64,000 nt of DNA from Saccharopolyspora aridisoli (GTDB taxonomy: Bacteria > Actinomycetota > Actinomycetes > Mycobacteriales > Pseudonocardiaceae). The translations under genes and the position numbers were made by a program. Below are positions 15,838 to 24,308 of this stretch, piece by piece (the stretch's first letter is position 1; each line of letters opens with the position of its first letter). The stretch covers positions 1 through 64,000 of the forward strand of contig NZ_SMKV01000004.1 in NCBI RefSeq assembly GCF_004348445.1, in the 5' to 3' direction. The notes under the pieces are model-generated. The model worked only from the letters and a program-made list of their open reading frames with translations, searched no databases and was not told the origin of the DNA.

Positions 15838-17979
15838 TCAGCCCTCCGAATCGCCTGCTGAGCTGATTTCATCAGATACCCGATCGATGGCGGTTCGGAT
15901 GTCGGCGGTGAAGTAGCCGCGCACTCGTCGGAGCTCACCGGTTTCGTCCGGGATCCGGTGCCTGGTCGGTCGGCATTCGAGCTGGCCCATCTGCTTGGCG
16001 AAGGTGCCGGGGTCGACTTCCAGCGCTTCGGTCAGTTCGGCGCTCGGCACGAACTCACGCTGGTCGAGCTCGTCTCCGAGGTGGTCGACGACGGAGGCGA
16101 GCGGCTCAGGCAGCTCGACGAGCGTGCGGTCGGATCCGTCTGGTCCGCTGCCCAGCGCCTTGACTACGGCCGCCCGATCGATCGCGCGCGGTCTGTCATC
16201 GCCGGCCGCGTGGCCGCTCAGGGTGCCCGCCGCCTCTCGCAGCGTCCGGCCGCGCTCACAGATCGATCGCCACTCCGCGTTGTCCATGTAGAAGGTCCGG
16301 ACCGTCACCGCGACTGTGTCGCCGCCGGAGTCGGCTTCACCGTCGGGGCGGAGGATGCCGACTCCCTTGTGGCTGGGCAGCAGCGTCGAGGCGTCGAAGC
16401 CTCGGGTGTTCATCTGCTCACCGAGGACGATGTTGGAGTCCCGCCAGTCCATCACCCGCAGCGCGAAGCGCGAGCCCAGCACTGCACGCAGCCGAGAGGG
16501 GATGGTGTTGGAGTCCGGTCGCTGCGTAGCCAGGATGACCACGACGCCAACAGCCGGTCCCTTCCGGGCGAGGTAGGTCAACAGGTCGGCGATGTAGGCG
16601 CCGAGCGTGGTCTTCTTGCCCCCGATCTCCTCCTTGGTCGGGTTCTCCAGGTAGACCTGGACCTCGTCGATGATCACGGCGGTGATGGGCATGCCCAGTT
16701 CGCGGTCCCGCGAGATGGCCGGGGTGATCTTCGACTCCGGGCAGATCTCGTCGTCCAGCGCGGACATCCGCGAGAACCGCGCCTGCACCTCGGCGACCAA
16801 CTCGACCAGGTGATCGCGGACGGCTTCCGCTTGTTCTTGCTCGTCACCGCAGACGTAGCGGTGGGCGACGGCTTCTGCTGCCTGCCAGTCCTTTCCGCCT
16901 TTGCCATCGAAGACGTACAGCTGCGTGAACGGATCGAGGATCAGCCCTGCGGCGGGCAGTCGGCTGGCACAGGTTTTGCCCTGCCGAGGAATCGATCCGA
17001 CGATCAGCGACGTCCACACCAGTTGTAGATCGATCCGTCGACTGCGCGCGTCCCTCCCGAACGGGATCGCCCGCCAGGCATCCCAGTACTCCATATCCAG
17101 CAGCGGGAACCGCAGCGCAGGCCCGGAGTACGGATCCTCGTCAGCCACCCACAGGAACACCCGGCCGGCATGACCGCCTCTCGCCCGGACTCGCTCGACG
17201 ATCAGCTGCAGCTCATCCACCGCCAGAGCCGACGCCAGTGCTTCGCGGCGCTTGATGACGTCGGCAGCTTTGCGCGTTGCGGGGAGGTCGACGGTGACCG
17301 CCCACCCGGAGCCGTCGTGGGCGGCGCGTTCGACGAGGCGGAGCGACTCATCCTTCCCGATGAGCTTCGCGTCCCGGAACGCGTCGACGAGGACCTGCGG
17401 ATCCATCGTCCAGGTCAGCGTCCGCGGACCGGCGAGCACCGGCTTGCGTCCGGGCGCTCCGTCCTTTCGTCGTCCGTACACGGCCAACCCGACCGCGCAG
17501 AATCCAGTCGCAGCCCACATCGCGTGTCCGCCGTACACCGCGTACCCGACCGCGAGCACCGCTCCGGCGGCCAACGTGACCGCACCGGTCACCTTCCAGC
17601 GGAACAGGGTGAGTTCACGGATCTCCACGAACTTGTCCGCGAGCTTCTCGGACTGCTCGGCGGCCTCGCGGTAGTCGTGAACGCGGACCCACTGCCGCCA
17701 ACCGCGGACCGCAGCCACCAGCCCACGGGCAACTGACCGGACGAACCACCAAGGTGAGCGGACCAGGAACGACAGGCCGTCCATGAGCGCGTGCTTGGCG
17801 GCTTGGCGTGACTTCAGCGCCGCAGGTACACGGGGTGAACGCAGCCACCAGTTCATGAACCGTTGCCGGCGGGTGAGCTGCGGTTCGGACTCCGAGACGT
17901 CGTCGATGAGTTCGGCGTCGAAGATGTGGCGCTCCACCTCGCGGGGCATCACCGGAGCAGGCGTCATGTTCTCGTTCAT
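15838..17979 (-). CDS. FtsK/SpoIIIE-type DNA translocase (conjugal transfer protein, TraB-like)
   Basis: A 713-residue protein that in actinomycete integrative elements and plasmids moves double-stranded DNA between mycelial compartments. The N-terminal part has basic residues and two membrane helices (about 135-190, e.g. GAVTLAAGAVLAVGYAVYGG). The motor domain has Walker A GSIPRQGKTCAS (about 335) and Walker B ITAVIIDEVQVYL, followed by LATQRPDSNTIPSRLRAVLG, the FtsK sensor region. The C-terminal ~100 residues look like a winged-helix DNA-recognition domain. ATG 17979 overlaps the previous stop (ATGA). It should act at a cis repeat (clt). Confidence 0.9.
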   Translation of the reverse strand: MNENMTPAPVMPREVERHIFDAELIDDVSESEPQLTRRQRFMNWWLRSPRVPAALKSRQAAKHALMDGLSFLVRSPWWFVRSVARGLVAAVRGWRQWVRVHDYREAAEQSEKLADKFVEIRELTLFRWKVTGAVTLAAGAVLAVGYAVYGGHAMWAATGFCAVGLAVYGRRKDGAPGRKPVLAGPRTLTWTMDPQVLVDAFRDAKLIGKDESLRLVERAAHDGSGWAVTVDLPATRKAADVIKRREALASALAVDELQLIVERVRARGGHAGRVFLWVADEDPYSGPALRFPLLDMEYWDAWRAIPFGRDARSRRIDLQLVWTSLIVGSIPRQGKTCASRLPAAGLILDPFTQLYVFDGKGGKDWQAAEAVAHRYVCGDEQEQAEAVRDHLVELVAEVQARFSRMSALDDEICPESKITPAISRDRELGMPITAVIIDEVQVYLENPTKEEIGGKKTTLGAYIADLLTYLARKGPAVGVVVILATQRPDSNTIPSRLRAVLGSRFALRVMDWRDSNIVLGEQMNTRGFDASTLLPSHKGVGILRPDGEADSGGDTVAVTVRTFYMDNAEWRSICERGRTLREAAGTLSGHAAGDDRPRAIDRAAVVKALGSGPDGSDRTLVELPEPLASVVDHLGDELDQREFVPSAELTEALEVDPGTFAKQMGQLECRPTRHRIPDETGELRRVRGYFTADIRTAIDRVSDEISSAGDSEG

Positions 17980-18668
17980 CGCTGCTCCATCTCCGCGGTC
18001 AGCGCAGCCGCGAGCCTGGACGACAGTCCGCGCGAGCAGCCTGTGACCTTGCGGATCCAGGCCGGCGTGACCGTGGTGTCCGGACGCCATGCCTCGCGTG
18101 CCCGGGTGAGGTACTCGTCGAAGGAGATGCGTCGCTTGGGGTCCGGTGAACGAGGGACCACCGGCTCCGGCACCAGCTCGCTGTCGGCGTCCACGGATCC
18201 AGCGCGGACAGCTGCGGTGAGCTTGTCCCGGAGATCCGTGACCGCTTCGGCAGCGACGAAGACGACCAGTGGCGGCACGGAGTGCAGAACCACCATGTCG
18301 GCGGCTCTAGCCGCGTAGGCGCCCCACGTGTTCATGACATACGTGGCCGCGAGCGTGAACCACTTCGCGCCACGAACCCAGCCACCGGTGCGGATCCCGT
18401 ACCGGGCGGTGACCTGCTCGGCCCGCAGGATCGCCAGCAGCACGAGCGACACCATCGGATCGAGCAGCCACGCGGCCAGCCAAGGCAGCGACCAGGCCGC
18501 GGCACCGTTGGCAGCGAAGCTCTGGACGTTGGTCATGGTGAACGCCAGGCCGAGCAGGATTCCGCTCCAGCACAACCGGTCGACCTGCCTGCGCACCTGT
18601 TCAACGGCTTCGGCGTCTGGGCGGGTGAGCGGCTGGCGCCGCTCACCCGCTGTCTGCGGGGCGCTCAT
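17976..18668 (-). CDS. DUF2637 membrane protein
   Basis: A 230-residue protein with four predicted transmembrane helices in its first two thirds (blocks near ILLGLAFTMTNVQSF, LAAWLLDPMVSLVLLAIL, FTLAATYVMNTWGAY and VVLHSVPPLVVFVAAEAV), followed by a charged C-terminal region with RRISFDEYLTRARE. This is the DUF2637 family, common next to Tra in actinomycete conjugative elements and believed to help plasmid spread. It has 4-base overlaps with both neighbours. ATG 18668 is chosen from that overlap. Confidence 0.85.
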   Translation of the reverse strand: MSAPQTAGERRQPLTRPDAEAVEQVRRQVDRLCWSGILLGLAFTMTNVQSFAANGAAAWSLPWLAAWLLDPMVSLVLLAILRAEQVTARYGIRTGGWVRGAKWFTLAATYVMNTWGAYAARAADMVVLHSVPPLVVFVAAEAVTDLRDKLTAAVRAGSVDADSELVPEPVVPRSPDPKRRISFDEYLTRAREAWRPDTTVTPAWIRKVTGCSRGLSSRLAAALTAEMEQR

Positions 18669-18997
18669 CGACGCCGCCCCTTCTTCTGCTGCGGCATGTC
18701 GACGGCGGTCACGGTCAGCGCCCTGGTCAGCGTGTACGACGCGAACAGCGCAGGGACACCGAGCACCGCGAGCAGCAGTCCTTCGTTGCCGGGATGCTTG
18801 ATCACGATCCACTGCACGCCGACGATCGCCGCAGCCGTGACCAGGACACGCCCGGTCAGGGACATCAGCCGGACGCTCGTGCGAGCGGCTTCGCTGGCAC
18901 GCCGGGTGGCCTTCGCACTCGCCCGCCACACCATGACCAGCGCGAAGAAGCCGCCGAGCACGGCCAGGACTTCCACGGGGGTCAGTTGGAGCATCAT
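18665..18997 (-). CDS. Small membrane protein of the transfer operon (SpdA/SpdB-like position)
   Basis: A 110-residue protein. An N-terminal helix (VEVLAVLGGFFALVMVWRAS), a basic loop (AKATRRASEAARTS), two more hydrophobic segments (VLVTAAAIVGVQWIVI and LLLAVLGVPALFASYTL) and a basic tail QQKKGRRR are visible. No sequence family is recognised, but size, topology and place between WhiB and DUF2637 fit the spread proteins of Streptomyces plasmids. Starts and stops overlap both neighbours by 4 bases. Confidence 0.7.
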   Translation of the reverse strand: MMLQLTPVEVLAVLGGFFALVMVWRASAKATRRASEAARTSVRLMSLTGRVLVTAAAIVGVQWIVIKHPGNEGLLLAVLGVPALFASYTLTRALTVTAVDMPQQKKGRRR

Positions 18998-19347
18998 CGC
19001 GCAACACCCCTCTCGGCACGCTCGCCGCGGCGAAGCCAGTGCGGGTGCAGCTCCCGACGGTCGTCCGCCGACAGCCCACCCCAGACATTGACGGTGTCGG
19101 CACCGCCGGAGCGGAGCTCCAGTTCGAGGCATTCGTCTGCGACTGGGCAGCCCTGACACATCGCAGCGGCGAGATCGCGGTCGGTCAGCTGCTGGTCCAG
19201 CCAGGCGGGTACGTCGGCTGGGAACTCAGCCATGCAGAGCCCGTTACCGCGCACGCAGCCAGTGAGCAGCGCTGTCGGTGCCCAGCGAAGGCGGTCGAGC
19301 CGCCACGCGATTCCGATCAGCCAGAGGTCGTTGTAGGAGGTCATCAC
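18994..19347 (-). CDS. WhiB-family transcription factor carried by the element
   Basis: A 117-residue WhiB-like protein. The Fe-S cluster cysteines are in NGLCMAEFP, then AMCQGCPVADECLEL (C-x-x-C-x5-C). The turn motif VWGGLSADDRREL and a basic C-terminus (HWLRRGERAERGVAR) for DNA binding follow. Elements of this kind often carry a WhiB gene, probably to tune transfer or to respond to host development. The start is GTG 19347, overlapping the xis-like stop as GTGA. ATG 19344 is an alternative. Confidence 0.88.
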   Translation of the reverse strand: MMTSYNDLWLIGIAWRLDRLRWAPTALLTGCVRGNGLCMAEFPADVPAWLDQQLTDRDLAAAMCQGCPVADECLELELRSGGADTVNVWGGLSADDRRELHPHWLRRGERAERGVAR

Positions 19348-19559
19348 TTCTGACCTCCGTCCTGCGCCACCGCGGCACCGGCCAGAAGACGGGTCAGCTC
19401 GCTCGCGGGGATGAGGAGTCGACCGTTCCTGGGTTCGGCCCGCAGCTCGCCGACGCGGATGGCACGAGAGACGGCGGACGACGGAAGGTTGAGGATCCAG
19501 GCGGCCCGGCGGACCGAGTAGAAGTCACGGCGCCCGTTTTTCGGCATGGAAGTACCCAT
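19344..19559 (-). CDS. xis: Excisionase/MerR-like HTH DNA-binding protein
   Basis: A 71-residue protein with a winged-helix excisionase-type motif: DFYSVRRAAWILNLPSSAVS, then RAIRVGELRAEPRNGRLLIP, the pattern of AlpA/Xis proteins (turn, recognition helix, wing). It is the first gene of the leftward operon that ends in the integrase, a likely place for a recombination directionality factor. No clear ribosome site is seen before ATG 19559, so translation may start without a leader or at ATG 19547. Confidence 0.75.
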   Translation of the reverse strand: MGTSMPKNGRRDFYSVRRAAWILNLPSSAVSRAIRVGELRAEPRNGRLLIPASELTRLLAGAAVAQDGGQK

Positions 19560-19588
19560 TGGAGAAAGCCCTTCGAAAGATTTGAGAA

Positions 19589-19621
19589 GCTGATTTCAGC
19601 ATTGATTAGTTGATTTCAGCT
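19589..19621. promoter_or_regulatory. Tandem operator-like repeats between xis and xre
   Basis: GCTGATTTCAGC (19589-19600) is an inverted repeat. A second copy, TTGATTTCAGC (19610-19620), follows at about two helical turns. They lie in the divergent promoter region, where an HTH repressor would bind to control both directions. Confidence 0.55.
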
Positions 19622-19729
19622 TTCGATAAGCATGAGAAATCCGGGCCACGCCCTTTCAGGCGCGGTCATGTCACGAAATGCGTCACGGAACGGCTAACCT
19701 CTGCGCGAAGGCGGAGCGCGGAGGAATAG

Positions 19730-20113
19730 GTGTCGGAAGACTGGGCGGCGGTGGCCAAGGCCATCAACGAGCGCGTGAACGAGCTCGGCTGGCGACAGCG
19801 AGAGCTCGCGGAGCGCTCGAACGTCTCGCAGGCGATCGTCCGCGAGATCCAGCACCACGTTGTGGAGCGCAGACGCAGCGCCCGCACGCTGGAGTCGCTG
19901 TCGATCGCGCTCGGCTGGCACCCCCAGCACCTGCTTTTCCTGCTGCAGGGCCGAAAGCCGCCCGAAACCGACGAACCGATCACGGACAGCGCGGACACGG
20001 TCTGGTCCCGTTTGGACTCGCTCGAGCAGCGCATGGAAGAGATCACCGAGCGGCTCGACGACCTCAAGGGCGACCTCGCGACGGTCATCGAACATGTCCG
20101 CAAGAACCGTTAG
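19730..20113 (+). CDS. XRE-family HTH regulator with coiled-coil tail
   Basis: A 127-residue protein. Residues 1-65 form an XRE-type helix-turn-helix (ELAERSNVSQAIVREIQ as the HTH core, then ARTLESLSIALGWHPQHLL). Residues 80-127 contain heptad-like leucine/isoleucine spacing (LDSLEQRMEEITERLDDLK), probably for dimerisation. The GTG start at 19730 has GAGGAA six to ten bases upstream. It is divergent from the transfer operon and probably its repressor, acting at the repeats at 19589-19621. Confidence 0.85.
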   Translation: MSEDWAAVAKAINERVNELGWRQRELAERSNVSQAIVREIQHHVVERRRSARTLESLSIALGWHPQHLLFLLQGRKPPETDEPITDSADTVWSRLDSLEQRMEEITERLDDLKGDLATVIEHVRKNR

Positions 20114-20208
20114 CGCCGGGTGGTTCCGCTTGCTGATTGCTTCGTTTTCCATGCCTCCAATTCCAGGCCGAATCCGCCGGGAAACCGATGCACGAAAACC
20201 CCTCAGCC

Positions 20209-20241
20209 AGTGCTCAACCGATGCTCAACCAGTGCACAACC
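20209..20241. repeat. Three tandem 11-bp direct repeats
   Basis: AGTGCTCAACC, GATGCTCAACC and AGTGCACAACC follow one another without gaps, at one repeat per helical turn, about 30 bases before the likely start of the next HTH gene. They could be an operator or iteron-like site. Confidence 0.6.
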
Positions 20242-20272
20242 CCACCGCGAAGGGCCGAACGCGATAAATTTG

Positions 20273-20761
20273 GTGTCCAGCTGGACGGGGCGGACTGCCT
20301 GCGCACTGCAGGCTGCGATGCGAATGAGCAACGACGAGTTCGCCGCCCACTTGGGAATCGGTTTGCGCACGGTCGCCGGCTGGCACGAGAAGCCGAACCG
20401 TCGGCCGCAGTCCGAGATGCAGCGCACCCTGGACACGGCCCTGGCCCAAGAAGACGACGCGATCAAGGCCCGGTTCGCGGAGCTGGTGAAGGACCCCACC
20501 GATGCCCCGGCAGAGCCAGCGGTCGACGAAGCCGCAGCGGCCGACGCCGAGAAGCGACTGAGCGCTGACCCCGACATCGGAGCAGCTCTCGAATGGCTGG
20601 ACGCGCACGCAGGTTGGACGCCTGGGACCGCACGCAAGGAGGTTGCGACGCGGCTGGCACGCCTCGACGTGAGCGAACTGGAGGCCAGGGCAAGCCGCCG
20701 AGGGCGCGTTGATCAGCGCAGCGTCGCCGAGGTGCTCGGCAAGTACTACGTGCTGCGTTGA
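20273..20761 (+). CDS. HTH regulator of mobile elements, possibly C-terminally truncated
   Basis: A 162-residue protein from GTG 20273. An N-terminal HTH is seen as ALQAAMRMSNDEFAAHLGIG then RTVAGWHEKPNRRPQSEMQ. Alanine-rich helices and a conserved-looking block follow (ALEWLDAHAGWTPGTARKEV, RRGRVDQRSVAEVLGKYY). As I recall actinobacterial relatives, that block continues into a further ligand-binding-like region, which is missing here because of the stop at 20759. A related-looking piece (DDFILGTPLYVEYASTG) occurs in another frame near 20910-20960. The gene may be intact but shortened, or frame-disrupted. Upstream in-frame codons to 20120 run through the tandem repeats and are unlikely to be translated. 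Confidence 0.6.
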   Translation: MSSWTGRTACALQAAMRMSNDEFAAHLGIGLRTVAGWHEKPNRRPQSEMQRTLDTALAQEDDAIKARFAELVKDPTDAPAEPAVDEAAAADAEKRLSADPDIGAALEWLDAHAGWTPGTARKEVATRLARLDVSELEARASRRGRVDQRSVAEVLGKYYVLR

Positions 20762-21288
20762 GCAAGTTGCCTGAGCGCTCTTGCACCAGGAGCACGTACA
20801 GGATGGTCCCGCCCGCACCAACACTGCCGATCCGTCGAGCCGTCACCAGCCGGCTCGCCACCCTGAAGGCGTCGACCTGCTCGGACACGCTCGGGTTCTC
20901 GCCATCTTCGATGACTTCATCCTGGGCACGCCGCTTTACGTCGAGTACGCGTCAACGGGCCAAAATGCCAATCGCTGCCCGACGTTTCCGGACGCTTCTC
21001 GTTAATCTATGGGGGTAAAATCGGGGCGCTACCGGAGCTTCACGGCCGTCGCCGGAACTAGTTGCTTGGCGGCCAGGCCGGGCTTCCCGGAGCGGTTCGT
21101 CTAGCTCGAACGTGGCAAGCGCCCACCAGCTCCCGACGTACGTCTGCTGCCAGCTCGCAGTACAGCGAGCGTCAAGAGGTGAACCTCCGTCGAGACGTGC
21201 ATCCGTGGAGTACCCACTGTCGGATGGTCGAGGCGGTTAGTTGCAGGCATCCGGAGGAGGGACTTCCCCGACATAGAGGGGACTCGCG
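20762..21288. other. Degenerate stretch after the HTH gene
   Basis: No intact gene. A short coding-like piece (VLAIFDDFILGTPLYVEYAS, about 20900-20960) is in a different frame from the upstream HTH gene and may be its former C-terminus. Codon bias is weak in the rest. Confidence 0.4.
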
Positions 21289-21348
21289 AACACAGGACGC
21301 ACAGTGGGCAGCACTGGAGCCACTGTTACCCATGGGAAGGAGCCAGGG
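21289..21348 (+). pseudogene. IS5-type transposase N-terminal scrap
   Basis: A short rightward frame reads TQDAQWAALEPLLPMGRSQG, matching the N-terminal signature of IS5-family transposases (D-x-Q-W-x-x-L-E-P-L-L-P). The similarity fades immediately afterwards. It records an earlier insertion in this part of the island. Confidence 0.55.
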
Positions 21349-21556
21349 CGTATTGAGCTTGCAGCTGGGCGAAAAACCGTGGCACACCGGTCCGGGTCCG
21401 GACCGTATCCCGTCCACGAGCGGCCCGCTCGTGGACGTCGGCGAAGCGATTGTCCTCGTGGCGGCCATCAACGAGCGGCCTTGACCAGCATTATCATGGG
21501 GTCGCTAACCGGCCTTCGTTGCTTGCAACGAGTAGACGCGCGGGATGCGTTGTCCT

Positions 21557-21925
21557 GCGGGGGAGACGGAAGTGGCCGTGGCTGTGTTCGTGTAGGAACT
21601 CGAGTCGGAGGCCGGCGGTGGTCAGGGCGCTGATCACGTCGCCGATGCCGTGACGCCACTCAACGGTCACGGTCGCCGCCATGGGCGCCATGGCGTCGGC
21701 GTAGGTGCCGGGTGCGTCCACCACGATCGAGTAGCGGTGGAAGTAGTGGTTCTCGATGGTGGTGCCGTCGTCGGCGACCAGGTCGGCAACCGGGTGGAAC
21801 TCGGCCAGGTAGAGGAAGCCCCTTCCGCGACTAGTGCGGCGGCCGTCCGTGCCCAGCTGGCGATATTCCGGAAGCCGGCACAGCGCGCCGAAGCCGGTAT
21901 AGACGATGTCGAAGGCTGCCCGTCG
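21557..21925 (-). pseudogene. SAM-dependent methyltransferase remnant
   Basis: Leftward from about 21925 one frame reads AFDIVYTGFGALCRLPEYRQ, then GFLYLAEFHPVADL, ENHYFHRYSI and a conserved-looking WRHGIGDVISALTTAGLRLE followed by FLHEH. This is the second half of a class I methyltransferase of a common actinobacterial type (FDLVYTG..GALCWLP ... H.LGE.V.AL..AGLR...L.EH). The SAM-binding glycine-rich N-terminus is absent and the segment between the LP and GFLYL motifs is shortened. The gene is dead. Confidence 0.65.
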
Positions 21926-22063
21926 AGTGCTTAAACGGCGTCGTACAAATCGGCGGTGCTGAAGCGGGCACGCAATGCAGAGGGCTGATCAGCAGTTGCG
22001 GACGTTGTCCGGCACGGTGTAGGCGTTGCCGAGATCGCACATTTACTGCTGAACCTGCGCATT

Positions 22064-22222
22064 CTACTCGCGCAGCTGGACGTCGTAGTCCGGGTGACCG
22101 GGCGAAACCGTCGGCGGAGTGGGCAGCGCGTTGTCGTCGGAGGCCTGGAGCTGCGGTGGCGGAGACACCGGCAGCGGCGGCTTGTCCGGGTCGGTACCTA
22201 CGGCTTTGCGCCGCATAGTCAT
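22064..22222 (-). CDS. Small proline-rich ORF (52 residues), uncertain
   Basis: ATG 22222 opens a frame of 52 codons: MTMRRKAVGTDPDKPPLPVS, a P-P-P-Q region and an ending DYDVQLRE. About three quarters of third positions are G or C, as in neighbours, which is why I list it. A ribosome site is not clear and no family is recognised. It could also be the tail of a decayed gene. Confidence 0.35.
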   Translation of the reverse strand: MTMRRKAVGTDPDKPPLPVSPPPQLQASDDNALPTPPTVSPGHPDYDVQLRE

Positions 22223-22309
22223 GGGGCGAGAGTCCCTACTCTGCAGCGCCCAGGTGCGCGAGCGCGTAATCGGCCTGCTCGACGGTTACGCCGTAGGTGA
22301 AAGACATTC

Positions 22310-23065
22310 TTAGACCTGGCCGACCCAGTAGGCCGTGGTCTGGGCAAATACGTTGGGCTTGGCCGAGATCCTCAATTCACCGGGCTGCGAGCCGATCTCC
22401 CACACGGTGCTGAAGGAAATGTCGCCACCAGGGGGCACCTCGGCATCGGGCAGCGCGTCGCTGTTGAGGTAGGACTGCGAGGCAACCCGGCCGCCGTGCT
22501 GCGCGGTCAGCGCGATCGAAGCGGGGTTAAATGCCCGATCCGTGCCGTTGTGCACCGTGACCGTCGTCTGCACCAGCTCTTTGCCGGACGGGGCATCCAT
22601 GTAGGGATTGCCCGAGGAGAACTCCTCCGGTGGCGAAATAGTAATCGTCTCGCCGCCGGAGAACATGTAGGGCTGGCCGAAGCCCACATCGACTCCGGCT
22701 TCGTCGCCGCCCTGGGTCACGCCGGGCACCGAGGCGGGCGGAGACGGGGCGTTGGCCATGTGGCTGCTGAACGAGGCGGCGTAGACGATGCACACCACCA
22801 AGCCGAGCGCCGAGAGCGCCGTGCCCGCGATCGCCATGCCCATGTTGGTAGCGATCTTGCGGTAGGCACGCACAATGCCGATCAGCCCGAAGATCAATCC
22901 CAGGATCACCAGCGGCCAGGCCACCACGCCGATCAGAGGGATCAGCGAGAGCATGAAGCCAATGATGCCCAGGATCATGGCGGTCAGGCCGATCCCGTTT
23001 TTCGGTGCCGACCTCACACCTGAGGTCTCGCCGGAGGAGGAAGAAGAGGGAGGTTGCGTAGACAT
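22310..23065 (-). CDS. DUF4190/DUF4352-like membrane-anchored exported protein
   Basis: A 251-residue protein. After a serine-rich cytoplasmic start come two hydrophobic hairpins (GLTAMILGIIGFMLSLIPLI, VILGLIFGLIGIVRAYRKI) and a third helix (AIAGTALSALGLVVCIVYAA). The external domain follows (about 120-251) with GQPYMFSGGETITISPP and VQTTVTVHNGTDRAFNPASI, the pattern of DUF4352-type immunoglobulin-like domains. ATG 23065 follows GAGGA. It is one of three adjacent leftward genes for exported proteins in the island. Function unknown; surface display or signalling is an inference. Confidence 0.75.
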   Translation of the reverse strand: MSTQPPSSSSSGETSGVRSAPKNGIGLTAMILGIIGFMLSLIPLIGVVAWPLVILGLIFGLIGIVRAYRKIATNMGMAIAGTALSALGLVVCIVYAASFSSHMANAPSPPASVPGVTQGGDEAGVDVGFGQPYMFSGGETITISPPEEFSSGNPYMDAPSGKELVQTTVTVHNGTDRAFNPASIALTAQHGGRVASQSYLNSDALPDAEVPPGGDISFSTVWEIGSQPGELRISAKPNVFAQTTAYWVGQV

Positions 23066-23106
23066 AGCCAAAGTCCTCGCTTTCGAAGCCAAGGGGTGCG
23101 TCGTCG

Positions 23107-23676
23107 TTAGTCGCCGTAGTAGGCGCTGCAGATCGAGGAGACCTCGTTGGCGTAGTTGTTGATCATGGTGTTGTAGGTGTAGGCGCCGCCGGAGGTGTGC
23201 CAGTAGTTGACTTCGGCGATACCGGCATCAAAGGCCCGCACTTCGGCCGAGCCTTGGCCGTATACCGAGACCAGCGACGTGCGTTCCTGGGGGCTGCGGT
23301 CGTAGGCGTAGGGGTAATACCCCGGGTAGTAGCTGTTGCCCGTGGTGTAGGAGGTCTCCACGGGCCCGTAGTAGGCCTCCAGCGCCCGGTCGACAGAGCT
23401 GGTCACCATCACGAAGCAGCCTTCGGCACTGCGCGTTGACGTTCCTTCCGACGATGACGACGAGGAGCTGGAGCTCGACGAGCTGTCGTCGCGTGAGCTG
23501 GCCACTCCCAGGGCGAAGGCAATCAGGATGAGCACGAAGGCCCCGCCCAGGGCGGTGGCGGTGATCAGCAGGCGACGGCGACGACGATGCTGATCGGGGC
23601 CGGGACCGTTACCTTCCGGCGACGGGGGTTCTTGCGCGGGCGGTGGCGGCGCTTCGGGTGGCTGCTGGGTGCTCAT
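23107..23676 (-). CDS. Single-pass membrane protein with polyserine linker and Tyr-rich outer domain
   Basis: A 189-residue protein. A proline-rich cytoplasmic tail and RRRRR stop-transfer signal precede a helix (LLITATALGGAFVLILIAFA), then a run of twelve serines and an outer domain rich in Tyr and Ser (NSYYPGYYPYAYD, GGAYTYNTMINNYANEVSS) with two cysteines. The orientation is N-in/C-out from the positive-inside rule. No family is recognised. It shares N-terminal style (MSTQ.., P/S-rich) with the neighbouring gene, hinting at a common origin or joint function. Confidence 0.7.
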   Translation of the reverse strand: MSTQQPPEAPPPPAQEPPSPEGNGPGPDQHRRRRRLLITATALGGAFVLILIAFALGVASSRDDSSSSSSSSSSSSEGTSTRSAEGCFVMVTSSVDRALEAYYGPVETSYTTGNSYYPGYYPYAYDRSPQERTSLVSVYGQGSAEVRAFDAGIAEVNYWHTSGGAYTYNTMINNYANEVSSICSAYYGD

Positions 23677-23798
23677 GGTTTCCCCCTGATGAGCGGGTGT
23701 GGGCGGTACTAACTCTCTGGTCTTCCGCCCACGTCAGACCCACCTCGACTATGCGGCGCGATGCTGTACGAAAACACGGTCTAAAGTCCCGACTGCTC

Positions 23799-24308
23799 TT
23801 ACTCCGTGGACGAGGTCACCGGCTGCTCGGAGACCGGCTCGCCGTAGCGGGTGATCACCAGCTCGTCGGAGTTGATTGTGTAGACGTAGCCGTCATTGAT
23901 CTCGGTGCGATACGTCCCGGCCGCCGTGAGGTAGGCGGGCACCGTGATCGACCCGACGGCACTGCTGCCGTAGTAGTAGACCTCGCCGGAGGCCTCGCAC
24001 AGCTGCACGTGCGACTGCTCGGTCTGATACGTCGCGAAGCAGTCCGACGGCGTCTTCGGCGGCGACGTCTGCTCGCCATCCCCGTAGCTGGTCTCGGGCA
24101 ATTCGGTAGCCGATTCCGGCGTCTGCGAGTGGGGCTCGGTCTCGGTGGCCGTCTGCTCCGGCAGCTGCACCTGCGGATACTCTGGGGCCTGGGACTCGGA
24201 CCCGCTGGTGTCGAACCAGCCAGGACCACTTCCGCAGCCCGCAGCGGAGCCGAGACTGAGCAGCGCTCCCGCCAGCAGGCCGGTCACGATGCGCGTGTGT
24301 GTGCTCAT
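23799..24308 (-). CDS. Putative lipoprotein
   Basis: A 169-residue protein starting MSTHTRIVTGLLAGALLSLG with lipobox S-A-A-G-C, so Cys 25 is the likely lipidated residue. A Thr/Glu/Pro-rich linker (about 45-90) leads to a small C-terminal domain (about 95-160) with two cysteines and Tyr-rich strands (EVYYYGSSAVGSITVPAYLT). ATG 24308 is chosen for the signal peptide. It is the first of three leftward exported-protein genes. The Tyr-rich outer domain resembles that of the next gene in composition. Function unknown. Confidence 0.7.
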   Translation of the reverse strand: MSTHTRIVTGLLAGALLSLGSAAGCGSGPGWFDTSGSESQAPEYPQVQLPEQTATETEPHSQTPESATELPETSYGDGEQTSPPKTPSDCFATYQTEQSHVQLCEASGEVYYYGSSAVGSITVPAYLTAAGTYRTEINDGYVYTINSDELVITRYGEPVSEQPVTSSTE

